Assembly (NCBI GenBank): GCA_025455065.1
Contig: JALONG010000024.1
Location: forward strand, 1 to 58,692
From: Candidatus Kapaibacterium sp.
GTDB taxonomy: Bacteria > Bacteroidota > Ignavibacteria > Kapaibacteriales > UBA4661
Direction: 5' to 3'
DNA: 58,692 nt
The position numbers were made by a program, and so were the translations under genes. Every line of letters begins with the position of its first letter. Position 1 is the stretch's first letter. The notes below the pieces were generated by a model. The model was not told the origin of the DNA. It saw nothing but the letters and a program-made list of their open reading frames with translations, and did no database searches. Positions 41,610-51,917 of this stretch are shown piece after piece.

Positions 41610-43523
41610 ATGTCGTTTATCTTCAGAACATATACCACTGTCTATTCCTGTATTGTCCGCTTGGTAGGCATATTCGGTCAAAGGCTGCTATATGGTACTG
41701 AACGCCTTACCATGACAGGTGTTTACCTTGCACAAAGTGCATATCAAGCCCGTAAAGTCCGACTTTCTAACCAATTTATAGGTATTGCAGGAGTTTTTCA
41801 CTGTGCATATGCAGCGGTGTACGCTCTCAATGGCTTGTGGAATGGGCTTTGGGAGCCGATTATTTTTTGCTTGTTATCGGTTGTTGTGCTGCGCCTGAAT
41901 AAAGTAGGTTACTTTGCTGAAGCAAAAGCACTTATGATACTGATGGGAAACGTAGCAGTGTACTATGCCAGTTGTATTTTTAATGAGCAAATTCCTGCCA
42001 CACAGCATATGTTGGCAGCCGTAATGCTTTGCGCTTTTTGGATGGTGGATGAAAGTCGCAAAGAACGTATCGTGCTTTGGTTTTCGGTATTAACCAGTGT
42101 AGGTCTCTTTTTTCTCATTGAAGCAGACCCTTGGCATCATCCATTATCCGGTATCATTAGCTTTACTGACACATCTCTTGTGTATATGCAGGTTTTAGTG
42201 CCTGTATCAACGTTTTTTTTGATGATTACCGGTGCGGTGTATTTTCAACGTGATATGGTCACGGCAGAATGGAAACTTGGCGAACAAAACAAGTTGCTGG
42301 AACATCAATCTGTCGAGATTCAGTTGGCGAACAATCAATTGACCGAAAAAAACCTTTATATTGAACAGGAACACCAGAAGCTACAAACCTTATATTTCAA
42401 TACATCGCTGTTAAGCCAGATTGGGCAGCGCGTAGCCGCAAATTCAGAATTAGACGAGGTATTCAAAACATTATACGAAGGGGTACAAGCATTTATGGAA
42501 GTGGCAGCATTTGGTGTTGCCATCTATGATGCTCACACAGACCAACTTGAATTTAATTTTATTATCGAAAACGACACCCGACAACCACCAGTTATTTGCA
42601 ATATGAGCAATCGCCATTTATTGGCAACGTATTGCGCACGGAATCTCAAAGAAATTTGGCTACAAGACGTTCTGCATGAAGCCGAACAGTACGTGCCGCG
42701 CTTAGAAAATGCCGCTCCGGGCAAAACGGCTCAGTCGCTCATGTATCTACCTCTTGTCTCTCGTGAACGACTTATTGGGATAATCACTGTGCAGAGTTTC
42801 GCGCTCCATGCCTATTCGCAATATCAGTTGGATATGTTGCGTACGCTCTCACTCTATGCTGCTTCTGCTATTGAAAATGCTTCCGAGCGGGCGCGTTCTG
42901 AGCAGTTATTACTCAACATTATGCCTGTTTCTATTGCTGAACGGCTCAAACGAGGTGAAACACATATTGCAGACCTGTATGATAGCGTAACGGTGATGTT
43001 CATTGATTTGGTAGGATTTACTGAACTATCCACGCAACAACCGCCATCGGAGGTAGTAAGTATGTTGGATAAAATTTTTTCAATGATTGATGCTATTGCC
43101 GTCCGATATTCTTTGGAAAAAATTAAAACCATTGGCGATGCCTATATGGTCGTTGGCGGACTTCCAACTCCTTTAGCTGAACATACTAAATACGTTGCTC
43201 TTGCCGCGATTGAAATACTGAACTGCATAAAGCAATTATCACAAGAATTAGAATTACATACACTATCGGTGCGTATTGGTATTGACACAGGTCGTGTTGT
43301 TGCCGGTGTGATAGGAACACAGAAACTGAGTTACGACCTTTGGGGTGATACGGTCAATACGGCTTCGAGAATGGAATCATCCGGCACACCCGAAAAAATT
43401 CATGTAACCGAGGCAGTGTACCAAGAACTTTCCCACTGTTGCTTTTTTGAGCATTGTGAGCCCATGCCTATCAAGGGTAAAGGGATATTGCAAACGTATT
43501 TTCTCATGGGATTTCACCAATAA
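41610..43523 (+). CDS. Membrane-anchored GAF class III adenylate cyclase
   Basis: The ATG at 41610 gives 637 residues; the ORF is open from 41511 but would overlap the preceding kinase. An N-terminal region has five or six TM helices (about residues 35-210). A coiled coil and a GAF domain follow (about 270-425), then the cyclase homology domain (about 445-630). Metal-binding aspartates are in 'VMFIDLVGFTELS' and 'IKTIGDAYMVVGGLP'. The Lys in 'EKIKTIGDAYM' and the Asp in 'YDLWGDTVNTASRM' are the adenine-specifying pair, so ATP-to-cAMP is expected. The Asn and Arg of 'NTASRM' are the transition-state residues. A MITE copy lies eight bases after the stop. Confidence 0.92.
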   Translation: MSFIFRTYTTVYSCIVRLVGIFGQRLLYGTERLTMTGVYLAQSAYQARKVRLSNQFIGIAGVFHCAYAAVYALNGLWNGLWEPIIFCLLSVVVLRLNKVGYFAEAKALMILMGNVAVYYASCIFNEQIPATQHMLAAVMLCAFWMVDESRKERIVLWFSVLTSVGLFFLIEADPWHHPLSGIISFTDTSLVYMQVLVPVSTFFLMITGAVYFQRDMVTAEWKLGEQNKLLEHQSVEIQLANNQLTEKNLYIEQEHQKLQTLYFNTSLLSQIGQRVAANSELDEVFKTLYEGVQAFMEVAAFGVAIYDAHTDQLEFNFIIENDTRQPPVICNMSNRHLLATYCARNLKEIWLQDVLHEAEQYVPRLENAAPGKTAQSLMYLPLVSRERLIGIITVQSFALHAYSQYQLDMLRTLSLYAASAIENASERARSEQLLLNIMPVSIAERLKRGETHIADLYDSVTVMFIDLVGFTELSTQQPPSEVVSMLDKIFSMIDAIAVRYSLEKIKTIGDAYMVVGGLPTPLAEHTKYVALAAIEILNCIKQLSQELELHTLSVRIGIDTGRVVAGVIGTQKLSYDLWGDTVNTASRMESSGTPEKIHVTEAVYQELSHCCFFEHCEPMPIKGKGILQTYFLMGFHQ

Positions 43524-44260
43524 TACCTCTTAGGACTTTCGCAAATTTGACAGGCAAGGGGTCAAAAACCTTGTTAAATAAAGACTTAGCAGAAAAGGGG
43601 CTTGACCTCTTGCTCTAAAGAATGCACTTTTGCGAAAGTCCTACTTCTGCTGGTTTGAGTCTTATCACCTCTTTGAAAACATTGTGCCTGTGCCGATATG
43701 TTGGGATTGTATCAACTTCGGCGCTACGCAAATTTTCCTGCCCCGTGTCATAAACCTTGCCTATTCTCCTCGAACAGATTCTAAGCAAATCTGTCCATGA
43801 TTTTTTTGGGGGTAAGTGTATGCTTTCAAAAAATTTAAAGGTAGCGTATCAACCTCTTCAACGTAGCACGACATTTTGAGGAATATCGGTTGGTTTTTTC
43901 CTGATTTACAACGGTCATACATTTTTCCGTAGGTCTCAACGTAGTTCTCAGTTGGATAAACTCTACAGTTTTTCAGATTGCTCAACCAAGCCCTGACAGG
44001 GTTTGATACACCTGTTTTTTGCTGAAAAAAGGGGAAATTTCTTTCCATCTGGCATGGTCTGTGCCTCCATAACGACACTCGGTTCCAGTATCCTTCCACA
44101 GCGACCGCCCCCATAACTCTCGCATTAATACTCACTTTGGTATGATTTTTGCAAAAGGGAATTGTTTATCGGATTAACGTAATTTTATGCCAAAACTTGG
44201 CGTAAAATCAGTAAATTCCATCAAGGTTTTCTCGTGGATGTCTCAAATTTTCCTTCTGTT
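43524..44260. other. Long intergenic region with a MITE and a degenerate repeat
   Basis: This 737-bp stretch contains MITE copy 2 (43531-43643) and, near 43986-44010, a near-palindrome AAGCCCTGACAGGGTTT of a type common in Bacteroidota intergenic DNA. A minus-strand frame at 43761-44135 encodes 124 residues with no recognisable domain and no supporting start signal; it may be a relic. Confidence 0.5.
43531..43643. mobile_element. MITE copy 2 (113 bp)
   Basis: It has the same 15-bp ends as copy 1, TAGGACTTTCGCAAA and TTTGCGAAAGTCCTA, and the same internal core TTGTTAAATAAAGACTTAGC. It differs from copy 1 (23136-23249) at about ten positions, including one deletion. It follows the cyclase stop codon by seven bases. 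Confidence 0.85.
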
Positions 44261-47200
44261 ATGAAACCGATTCCAACAATGAAACAATCAGCGCTTGGGT
44301 TGAAATGGTTGCAAGCTGCTTTACACTTGAGTTTACGGACAAAAACACTGTGGCGAAACGCTATACTTTTTTTGATTGTTGTTATTGCTACTGCCGGGAA
44401 TCTTCAAGCGGTTGATTACTTTTATCAATCCGGCGACCCCGCAGTGTTGGCAAATTGGAATACCTTGCTGGGCGGCGGTGGTGCTACTCCGCCAAATTTT
44501 ACCACGATGACTGACCGCTTTTTCATTCCCAATGGGCGAACGGCGGTTTTGCTTTCCAATCTCACTTTCGGTTCAAATGTTCTGTTGCAAGTGCAGACCG
44601 GAGGCGGCTTAAACGCTCAAGGGTTTTCGTTTTTGGGTGCAGGAGATTTTGAATTGCAAAACGGCTCTTTCCTCATTACTGCTCACGCAAACGGGGTAAA
44701 CGGTGGAACGGTGCAGAATACCGGTGCACGCACATATGGTGCAACGGTTTCGTACACCTTCAATGCAGTAGCACTAACACAAAGCACGGGTTTCCTGCCC
44801 GGAATGCCGATTGGCGCTGCTCAGGCAATCACGGTGAATAATCAAAATGTGGGAACACCGGGGACGCTCGTGTTTGATAACAGCATGACGCTGACGGGCG
44901 CACTGACCATTGTGCGAGGTACGGTGGACTGTGGAGCAGGGCTGAATCACACGTTTAATGGCGGCGCAAACAGCGTTGTTGTTTCAACAGGAACGGTGTT
45001 TATTCGTCGAAATGGGAATATTACCGCTCCTGCTGGAACGTTTCAATATGTTGCCGGTACGCCCATTCCGCAACTGCGCTATGATGCGGGCATGGGAATG
45101 TTGGTAACATCCAGTAGTGAGCTGCCTTCAACAATGCCGGGAGAGGTTCGCATTGAAAACAACATGACCTTGCAACTTGGCGCCAGCATTAGTGCTAATG
45201 CGCCCTTCACGGCAAACGGTTCGCTCAATTTGGGAACATTTTCCTTAACAAACAATTCTTCCTTCAGCGTTGGAGCGACTAGCGTGGTGGACATGAACGC
45301 TGGCACAATGACGTGGAATGGCGCTGTTTCCTTCACAACAGGGCATTTATTCCAAGATAATTCCGCAGGAGGCAATGCGACGCTCAATCTTGCCGGAAGT
45401 GGCGCAATCACGGGATCTCTGCAATGGCTTGGAGGATTAAATAATCTGGGAACATTGACGATAAACCGCATCGGCGCTACGCTCACGGCAGTCGGGACAT
45501 TGACAATCGCCAACGCACTTTCTTTGCAACAGGGCTTCATTGCGGCAACAGAAGTCAGCGTTACTTCGCCCATGATTACTGCCATTCAGGGCGGTTCTTC
45601 GGCTTCCTACGTACTCGGACGCTTGAGACGGCGCGTTCCTCCGAATCAAACCGGCTCACCGAATTTTCTTTTTCCTGTCGGAACAGGCGGAACGTATATG
45701 CCGATCAGTTTCACTGATGCCGTAACGGGACCGGGCGCTCCATCTGTTATTATTGAGGCGTTTACCGGCTTAACAACGGGTGTTTTGGGGGCGAACGTGT
45801 CTTCGCTCAGTTCGATTTATTGGCAAGTTCAACCCGGAGTTGCCGGTGATTACACACAGATGGCTCTTGTTGCGATGCGCTCTACGCCGCCTTTGCTTGT
45901 TACAAGCTCGGCGTTTACAGGAGCAAATGCTACAAATGCTACATTTTCCTTGCTCAATAGCAACGTAACGGGTTTAATTCTTCAAACAACGCGCTTTCCT
46001 GTTAGCGCCGTAGGACCGAGTTTTTTTGCTATTGGCAACGCTACTCCTATTCCTGTTATCACAAGTTTTTCGCCTGTAACGGGTGGCAATGCAACTATTG
46101 CGACAATTACAGGCATGAATTTCACCAATGCCTCGCAAGTAACATTTGGCGGTACACCTGCACAAAGCTTTCAAGTGCTTTCGCCAACAGTGATTCGCGC
46201 AACGGTAAATAACGGCTCAACCGGTCCAATTAGCGTTGTAACGCTCGGAGGCACCGGTTTTTCTTCTACAACCTTTGCTTATGCGCCGCCACCGCAAATT
46301 ACCGGTGTTACGCCCACAGCGGGAGGCAATACCACGATTGTTTCCTTGCGCGGACGTAACTTGGCTTCTACCGGAACCGTTACCTTTGGGGGGCGGCTGA
46401 TGACGATTGTGTTGCGCACCGATACGCTTGTACAAGTACGCTGCTCAACGGTTGATGTATCGGGTGCAATTGCCCTTGGAACCTTGGGCGGTGCTACAAC
46501 AACAACGAGTACATTTTCGTATCTTTTTCCGCCAAGCATTACAGCATTTTCGCCTCCGGTCGCAACTCGGTTGAATGTACTGACGATAACAGGCGCAAAT
46601 TTGAGTATCGTCAATAGTGTTACTGTCGGCGGAGCTCCTGTATTGTCGGTAACGGTCAATTCCTCAACGCAAATTAGTATTGCTTTGCTTGAAGGATCAA
46701 CAGGCACAATCGTTGTACGGACACCTGCCGGAGAAGCTATCAGTCAGCGAACCTTCTTCTATGCCGAGCCGCCAAGACTCTCCGGTGTATTTTTTAACGG
46801 ATTGCCTACCAATACTGCCGTTGCCGGCTCAACATTGCTGGTGCGCGGGCAGAATTTCCTGTTTGCGACAACTGCAAACATCGGCAATGTCACCGCAGCA
46901 ATCGTGGCAATTCTCAGTTCTACCGAAATGACTATTCGCCTGCCGCTTGATGCTGTTACGACCGCCTCATTGCGTGTAGCCACTCCGGGAGGGCTTGCCA
47001 CAACAACAGCACAATTTACCGTGCTTCCGGGGCAGGCAATCACGGACGTTTCGCCCATCAATGGCACGACAGGAACGCTGGTGAGCATCACAGGGCGAAA
47101 CTTCCCGCGTGATGTTGCCGTGAATATCGCCGGAACATCCGCATCAAGCGTGATTGTGGTCTCGACAACGCAGATTTTGGCGGTGGTGGGGGCGTTGCCT

Positions 47201-50200
47201 CCACGCACAACACGGGGCGCGATTACGGTTAGTTCGACGCTGGGGACATTTAGTACGACCACACAATTTATCGTTAGCAACGTAACGCCTGTTATTGCAG
47301 CGATTTCTCCGCTCACGGCGACGTTTGGCTCGATTGTCCAAGTCCGAGGGCAGTTTTTGACGGGAGTGCGTGAAGTCAGTATCGGCGGCGCTCGCGCGGA
47401 GATTGTCGAGAGTGTTTCACCAACAGAATTGCTGGTGCGGGTTACAAGGCAGAATACAAGCGGCACAATGACGCTCACCACGCTCGGAGGCTCGACGACT
47501 TCAACGCTACGGATGACGATTATTCCATCGCCGTTTATTGTGAGTTTTTCACCGCCCTTTGCCGTGTCGGGAGCAACAATCACGCTGCGTGGCGGCAATT
47601 TTACGGGAACAACATCCGTTATTTTTGGCACGATGCCCGCGACACAATTCAATGTCCTTTCCGATTCCGTCATGACGGCAACACTCGGAACAGGCTCCAC
47701 AGGGCTTATCCGCATCGCAGGAGCTAGGGGGACGGCTGTTTCGCCAACGGAATTGCGCGTAGTGTCGCAGTTAGACTTTGAAACCGAGGTTTTGCGAGTC
47801 TTGTACGATAGTTTGGGCGGTGCTTCGTGGAATAACCGCGCTACCAATCGCTGGCTTTCCGGCGACCCTCCGTCGGAGTGGACAGGAGTAACCGTGCAAA
47901 ACGGGCGCATCACGCAAATACGCCTCCCGGACAATGGTTTGCGAGGGCGTTTGCCGGATATTTTGGGCGAACTGACTGCACTCCGCGTCTTAGACCTAAC
48001 CGATAACAATATCACCGGAACGTTCCCCGCGTGGATTCCTCGTGCAACGACGCTGGAAGAAGTGCGAATCGGCGGGAATCAATTTACCGGTACGCTGCCC
48101 GACAGCCTTGGTGTGATGCCGAATTTGCGGGTGTTCGTCGCTGACCGTAACCGCCTTTCTGGTGCGCTCCCGCAAACGCTTTGTTCGCTGCAAGTGATTC
48201 GAGACCTCAATCTGAATCAAAACGCCTTCACAGGCGAGATTCCACCGTGTTTTGGGCAATTACGCACGTTACAAGCGCTTGATTTGGGACAAAATATGCT
48301 TGCCGGAACGATTCCGACGGAATTGGGCGATTTGACCGATTTACAATCGCTCTATCTGCACAGAAACCGTCTGAGCGGCACGATTCCTGCCTCGTTGGGC
48401 AGTGCAACAGCAGCAACACTAACGGCGATGACAAGCGAAAAGGGAAGTTCATCGCTCACGGCTGCCAATAACCTGCGCCGACTGTGGCTTGGCGGGAATC
48501 AACTGACGGGCGAAGTTCCTGAATCTATGCGCTCGCTGACGGCATTGGAAGAATTGCTTTTAGACAACAACCAACTTTTCGGCGAAAGCGTTATGCGCAT
48601 TGTGCCGAGTTTAACGAACTTACAAACGCTGGACATTGGGCGAAATCGCTTCTCCGGCACTCTGCCCAACACGCTTGGAAACCTCAGGCGTTTGCGCTTT
48701 TTGGCATTGCGGAATAACACCTTTAGCGGCGTAGTTCCTACCACGCTCGGTAATTTAGACACGCTCCAAAGTTTGTTTTTGGATAGCAACGCTTTCACGG
48801 GAACAGTGCCCGCGCAGTTTGGCGCACTGAGGAATTTGCAAACGCTGGGTTTGTCGTTTAACCAATTTACCACGCTGCCCCGCATGAGTGCTTTGCTTTC
48901 GGTTTTGTCGGTGCAAGGAAATCGTTTGCAATTCGGCGATTTGCAAACAAACGCTGCCGTGCCGGATTTTACCTACATTCCGCAAGACAGCATCGGTGCA
49001 GTGCGGGATACGGGCGTTGTTATCGGAAATCCGATGCTTCTGACGGTAAACGTTTCGGGGCGCGATAATCTGTACCAATGGTTCAAAAACGGTGTGGAAG
49101 TGCAGACAACTTCGGCAACGGTGGGCTTCCGCGTGGAGCAGTTCGCGGTGCAAGACACGGGTGTTTACACCTGTGCCGTCACCAATCGGCTTATTGAGCG
49201 ATTGACGCTTGTTTCGCGCCCGATTCGTGTGCGAGCATTAGAGCCGCGTCCGCCGAATCAAGCACCGGAACTTGTGTTTCCACAAAGCGGGGCAACCTTT
49301 GTGGCGTTTTCGCCTACGATGCAGTGGACGCGGGTTGATAATGCTATTCGCTACGAAGTGCAGGTTTCGCAGTTGTCTGATTTTACGCTGCTGACAACCA
49401 CTGCCAACGTGCGCTCCGCCGACACAACGCTCACCACCATCAACACGCGCATTGACGGTCTGGAGCCGCTCACGCTCTATTATTGGCGTGTTCGTGCGCT
49501 CAACGGCGTGGATGTGGCAAGTGCATGGTCGCAGGTCAATAGCTTCATTACGGCTCCGTCGGGCGTGGATGTTTCGATTAGTTCTATTAATTTCGGCAAC
49601 GTTATTTTGGGCGAAACAGCGACGGGAACAGCATTTTTGACGAATTTGACGAATCAAAATTTGGTCATTGTGGATATTGACGGCAACGATAATGAGTTCA
49701 GTTTCCGCATCCCGCTTGATGTGCGCTCGCTGCGCTTAAATGCAGGGCAGACGGTCTCAATTCGAGGAATTTCCTTTGCTCCGCGCAGTCCGGGCATCAA
49801 AACGGCTTCGGCACGAATCACGTACATCAAATCCAACGGCGACACCGCAGCAGTGCGCTTGGATAACGTGCTTTTGGGACGCGGAACGCCTATTCGCATT
49901 GATTCGGTGAATTTTGACACGATTCGTGTTGGGCGCACGGCACAAACGCTTGCACAGTTGTCCAATAGAGGCGGCGTTACAACCCGCGTCATTATTGACA
50001 GCGTTGCGATTGTGGGCAGCACCAACGGTTTTGCGGCAGAGCGCTTAACCGAACCTCTGTACATCAATTCCGGTGCGGCTTCGTCGGTGATTGTGCGCTG
50101 CGCACCAACAACGACGGGTAATGTTTCCGCCAATCTGCGCTATTGGGCGAGATTTATTCAGCCCAACGCCAACGGAACGAGTGTTATTTTCCGCGACACA

Positions 50201-51031
50201 CTCACAACCCGCGTCAGTGCTGTTGTTCGCGATACACTCATCACCGATTTTGTGTATGCCGTCGGTGTTCGTCCTGCGCGTGGGCAGGAACGATTGCCGC
50301 CCGGTAGCGCGGTGCGAATGGAAGTGTATATCGCACGGGGAGATATGGGGAATCTCATTCAATTCCGTCCGCTTTCATACAGCACGATTATTCGCTTTAA
50401 CAGACAGGTGCTGGCTTTTGGCACAAATCCGCTTCCGCTCAGAGCAATTTTTAATCCCGAAGCAAACAACAATATCCAGCGCATTTCGGTAACAGTCGGA
50501 ACGGTGAGCCAAAGCGCTCTGGGGCAATTAACGCGGGATAGTGTGTTGTTTCGCTTTACCTGCACGGCGGTCGCCGGGGAAACCACACAAACTCCGATAG
50601 AACTGGAGTATTTCCGCCTTTCGGTTGATACGGTGCGTGCAACGGCGTTCCCACAGGCGTTTACGGCTGGGGAGCGCGTCGTGTTCGTGGAAGGTTTGGA
50701 ACGTTCTTCGTTTACCGCAGCAGCTTCCCGAGCAGGCGGAACGCGGCTTATAGCCCGTGCGCCCACAACAACGGCAACCTTGAGTGCCGTTGCACCAAAT
50801 CCTGTGTTGGACGCGGGACAGGTGAAATTTACTATTGCCGAAGCAAGTCCTGTGCAGCTTGTGTTGGTGGATATTTTCGGCAATGTACTGAAGGTGCTTG
50901 CGGAATACCCAATGGCAAGCGGCGAATACACAGCGTCTGTGCCGATGCAGGACGTACCGACGGGAACGTACTTTGTGATGCTGCGCACTCCTCAGGCGAT
51001 TTTGACCGAGCGCGTGCAGGTGCGAAGGTGA
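44261..51031 (+). CDS. Giant secreted surface protein: IPT/TIG repeats, plant-type LRRs, Ig-like domains, T9SS-like sorting domain
   Basis: From the ATG at 44261 the protein has 2256 residues (a GTG at 44234 adds nine; an ATG at 44279 is also possible). A signal segment 'AILFLIVVIATAGNLQAV' is followed by about 550 residues of Gly/Asn/Thr-rich beta structure. Seven or so IPT/TIG repeats follow (about 46050-47750; recurring 'ITGVTPTAGGNTTIVSLRGR' pattern). About ten LRRs of the plant receptor type come next ('NGLRGRLPDILGELTALRVL', 47790-48950), with a 'LYDSLGGASWNN' cap before them. Then come an Ig-like domain, a fibronectin-like domain, choice-of-anchor/ASH-like repeats and a C-terminal sorting domain ('PTGTYFVMLRTPQAILTERV'). 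It is probably a surface adhesin or substrate-binding protein. Confidence 0.9.
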   Translation: MKPIPTMKQSALGLKWLQAALHLSLRTKTLWRNAILFLIVVIATAGNLQAVDYFYQSGDPAVLANWNTLLGGGGATPPNFTTMTDRFFIPNGRTAVLLSNLTFGSNVLLQVQTGGGLNAQGFSFLGAGDFELQNGSFLITAHANGVNGGTVQNTGARTYGATVSYTFNAVALTQSTGFLPGMPIGAAQAITVNNQNVGTPGTLVFDNSMTLTGALTIVRGTVDCGAGLNHTFNGGANSVVVSTGTVFIRRNGNITAPAGTFQYVAGTPIPQLRYDAGMGMLVTSSSELPSTMPGEVRIENNMTLQLGASISANAPFTANGSLNLGTFSLTNNSSFSVGATSVVDMNAGTMTWNGAVSFTTGHLFQDNSAGGNATLNLAGSGAITGSLQWLGGLNNLGTLTINRIGATLTAVGTLTIANALSLQQGFIAATEVSVTSPMITAIQGGSSASYVLGRLRRRVPPNQTGSPNFLFPVGTGGTYMPISFTDAVTGPGAPSVIIEAFTGLTTGVLGANVSSLSSIYWQVQPGVAGDYTQMALVAMRSTPPLLVTSSAFTGANATNATFSLLNSNVTGLILQTTRFPVSAVGPSFFAIGNATPIPVITSFSPVTGGNATIATITGMNFTNASQVTFGGTPAQSFQVLSPTVIRATVNNGSTGPISVVTLGGTGFSSTTFAYAPPPQITGVTPTAGGNTTIVSLRGRNLASTGTVTFGGRLMTIVLRTDTLVQVRCSTVDVSGAIALGTLGGATTTTSTFSYLFPPSITAFSPPVATRLNVLTITGANLSIVNSVTVGGAPVLSVTVNSSTQISIALLEGSTGTIVVRTPAGEAISQRTFFYAEPPRLSGVFFNGLPTNTAVAGSTLLVRGQNFLFATTANIGNVTAAIVAILSSTEMTIRLPLDAVTTASLRVATPGGLATTTAQFTVLPGQAITDVSPINGTTGTLVSITGRNFPRDVAVNIAGTSASSVIVVSTTQILAVVGALPPRTTRGAITVSSTLGTFSTTTQFIVSNVTPVIAAISPLTATFGSIVQVRGQFLTGVREVSIGGARAEIVESVSPTELLVRVTRQNTSGTMTLTTLGGSTTSTLRMTIIPSPFIVSFSPPFAVSGATITLRGGNFTGTTSVIFGTMPATQFNVLSDSVMTATLGTGSTGLIRIAGARGTAVSPTELRVVSQLDFETEVLRVLYDSLGGASWNNRATNRWLSGDPPSEWTGVTVQNGRITQIRLPDNGLRGRLPDILGELTALRVLDLTDNNITGTFPAWIPRATTLEEVRIGGNQFTGTLPDSLGVMPNLRVFVADRNRLSGALPQTLCSLQVIRDLNLNQNAFTGEIPPCFGQLRTLQALDLGQNMLAGTIPTELGDLTDLQSLYLHRNRLSGTIPASLGSATAATLTAMTSEKGSSSLTAANNLRRLWLGGNQLTGEVPESMRSLTALEELLLDNNQLFGESVMRIVPSLTNLQTLDIGRNRFSGTLPNTLGNLRRLRFLALRNNTFSGVVPTTLGNLDTLQSLFLDSNAFTGTVPAQFGALRNLQTLGLSFNQFTTLPRMSALLSVLSVQGNRLQFGDLQTNAAVPDFTYIPQDSIGAVRDTGVVIGNPMLLTVNVSGRDNLYQWFKNGVEVQTTSATVGFRVEQFAVQDTGVYTCAVTNRLIERLTLVSRPIRVRALEPRPPNQAPELVFPQSGATFVAFSPTMQWTRVDNAIRYEVQVSQLSDFTLLTTTANVRSADTTLTTINTRIDGLEPLTLYYWRVRALNGVDVASAWSQVNSFITAPSGVDVSISSINFGNVILGETATGTAFLTNLTNQNLVIVDIDGNDNEFSFRIPLDVRSLRLNAGQTVSIRGISFAPRSPGIKTASARITYIKSNGDTAAVRLDNVLLGRGTPIRIDSVNFDTIRVGRTAQTLAQLSNRGGVTTRVIIDSVAIVGSTNGFAAERLTEPLYINSGAASSVIVRCAPTTTGNVSANLRYWARFIQPNANGTSVIFRDTLTTRVSAVVRDTLITDFVYAVGVRPARGQERLPPGSAVRMEVYIARGDMGNLIQFRPLSYSTIIRFNRQVLAFGTNPLPLRAIFNPEANNNIQRISVTVGTVSQSALGQLTRDSVLFRFTCTAVAGETTQTPIELEYFRLSVDTVRATAFPQAFTAGERVVFVEGLERSSFTAAASRAGGTRLIARAPTTTATLSAVAPNPVLDAGQVKFTIAEASPVQLVLVDIFGNVLKVLAEYPMASGEYTASVPMQDVPTGTYFVMLRTPQAILTERVQVRR

Positions 51032-51074
51032 TATGAGGGAGTTGTCATCGAATGACTTATTTCGCCAGCGTTCC

Positions 51075-51854
51075 TTAACTAAAATAGTTGATTAGAGAAG
51101 TTCTATAAAGTTGAGATACTTCCAACTCAATAAATTTTATTTCCGATTGCTCATACCTCAAAATAATCGAACATTGTTTTGCTTTGGGTATGATTTCATC
51201 AATAAACTTAGCATTAACTATATAAGAGCGGTGAATTCTAAGAAATCCCATTTGAAGTAATTTTTCTTCTAGTGATCCCAATTGCTGTGTAACTATGTTT
51301 TGTGTGCCATCGGTAAAAAGAATTTTTGTGTAATTTCCTTGTGCTTCACAGAAAAGAATATTTTCAGTTTTTATGATACGAAGGCTTTTCCCAAGTGATA
51401 TTGATAATGATTGCCCTTGAGTTACGGGCAATTGTGTATTTACATTATTGCCTACTTTGAGAATTGAAGGTGCTTGTTGTGCAATAAATGAGTATGAGAC
51501 ATAGACTCTTTGTATTGCTTCTGAAAGATTATCAATGTCAATTGGTTTAAGAATATAATCAATTGCTTTGTACCGAAACGCCTGCACAGCAAATTGGGGA
51601 TGACTTGTAACAAAGATAACAGCAAAATTGGGATCGTCAAAAACATCAAGGACATCAAAGCCTGTTCCTCCTATAATTTCAATATCTAAAAAAACAATAT
51701 CAGGCTTGTGCTTTTGAATTTCATCAATAGCACTATTAACGGAAAAAGCCTCAGCAACAACAATAACCTCATCGTTACATACAGTCATTATCCTATGTTT
51801 TAAAAGAGAACGCTGAGGCTCTTCATCATCAATGACAATTGCACGTAGTACCAT
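51075..51854 (-). CDS. LytTR response regulator of the Kelch-kinase operon
   Basis: The 259-residue protein has a receiver domain with D9/D10, phospho-acceptor D57 in 'DIVFLDIEIIGG', T83 and K103 in 'YILKPIDI', then a LytTR domain (about 155-259) with 'ILFCEAQGNYTKILFTDG' and 'FLRIHRSYIVNAKFIDEI'. It is third in a minus-strand operon: the Kelch-only membrane protein (54023-55459), the Kelch-LytS kinase (51918-54026), then this regulator 63 nt later. The kinase is its obvious partner. Its likely target is the repeat array at 55570-55620 in the promoter of the divergent NHL gene. Confidence 0.93.
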   Translation of the reverse strand: MVLRAIVIDDEEPQRSLLKHRIMTVCNDEVIVVAEAFSVNSAIDEIQKHKPDIVFLDIEIIGGTGFDVLDVFDDPNFAVIFVTSHPQFAVQAFRYKAIDYILKPIDIDNLSEAIQRVYVSYSFIAQQAPSILKVGNNVNTQLPVTQGQSLSISLGKSLRIIKTENILFCEAQGNYTKILFTDGTQNIVTQQLGSLEEKLLQMGFLRIHRSYIVNAKFIDEIIPKAKQCSIILRYEQSEIKFIELEVSQLYRTSLINYFS

Positions 51855-51917
51855 ATAAAATGAAAAATATAAGCTGTTCTATGATAAACATTTAGATAGC
51901 ATTACCGACAGATTGTT

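Noticed and set aside
43761-44135. 124-residue minus-strand frame in the long intergenic gap
   Set aside because: No recognisable domain, no ribosome-binding site, and it overlaps a degenerate palindromic repeat. It may be a relic but cannot be supported as a gene.
46759-48015. 418-residue open frame on the minus strand
   Set aside because: It lies entirely inside the giant IPT/LRR protein gene. Its translation is a Val/Thr/Pro-rich antisense shadow without domains.
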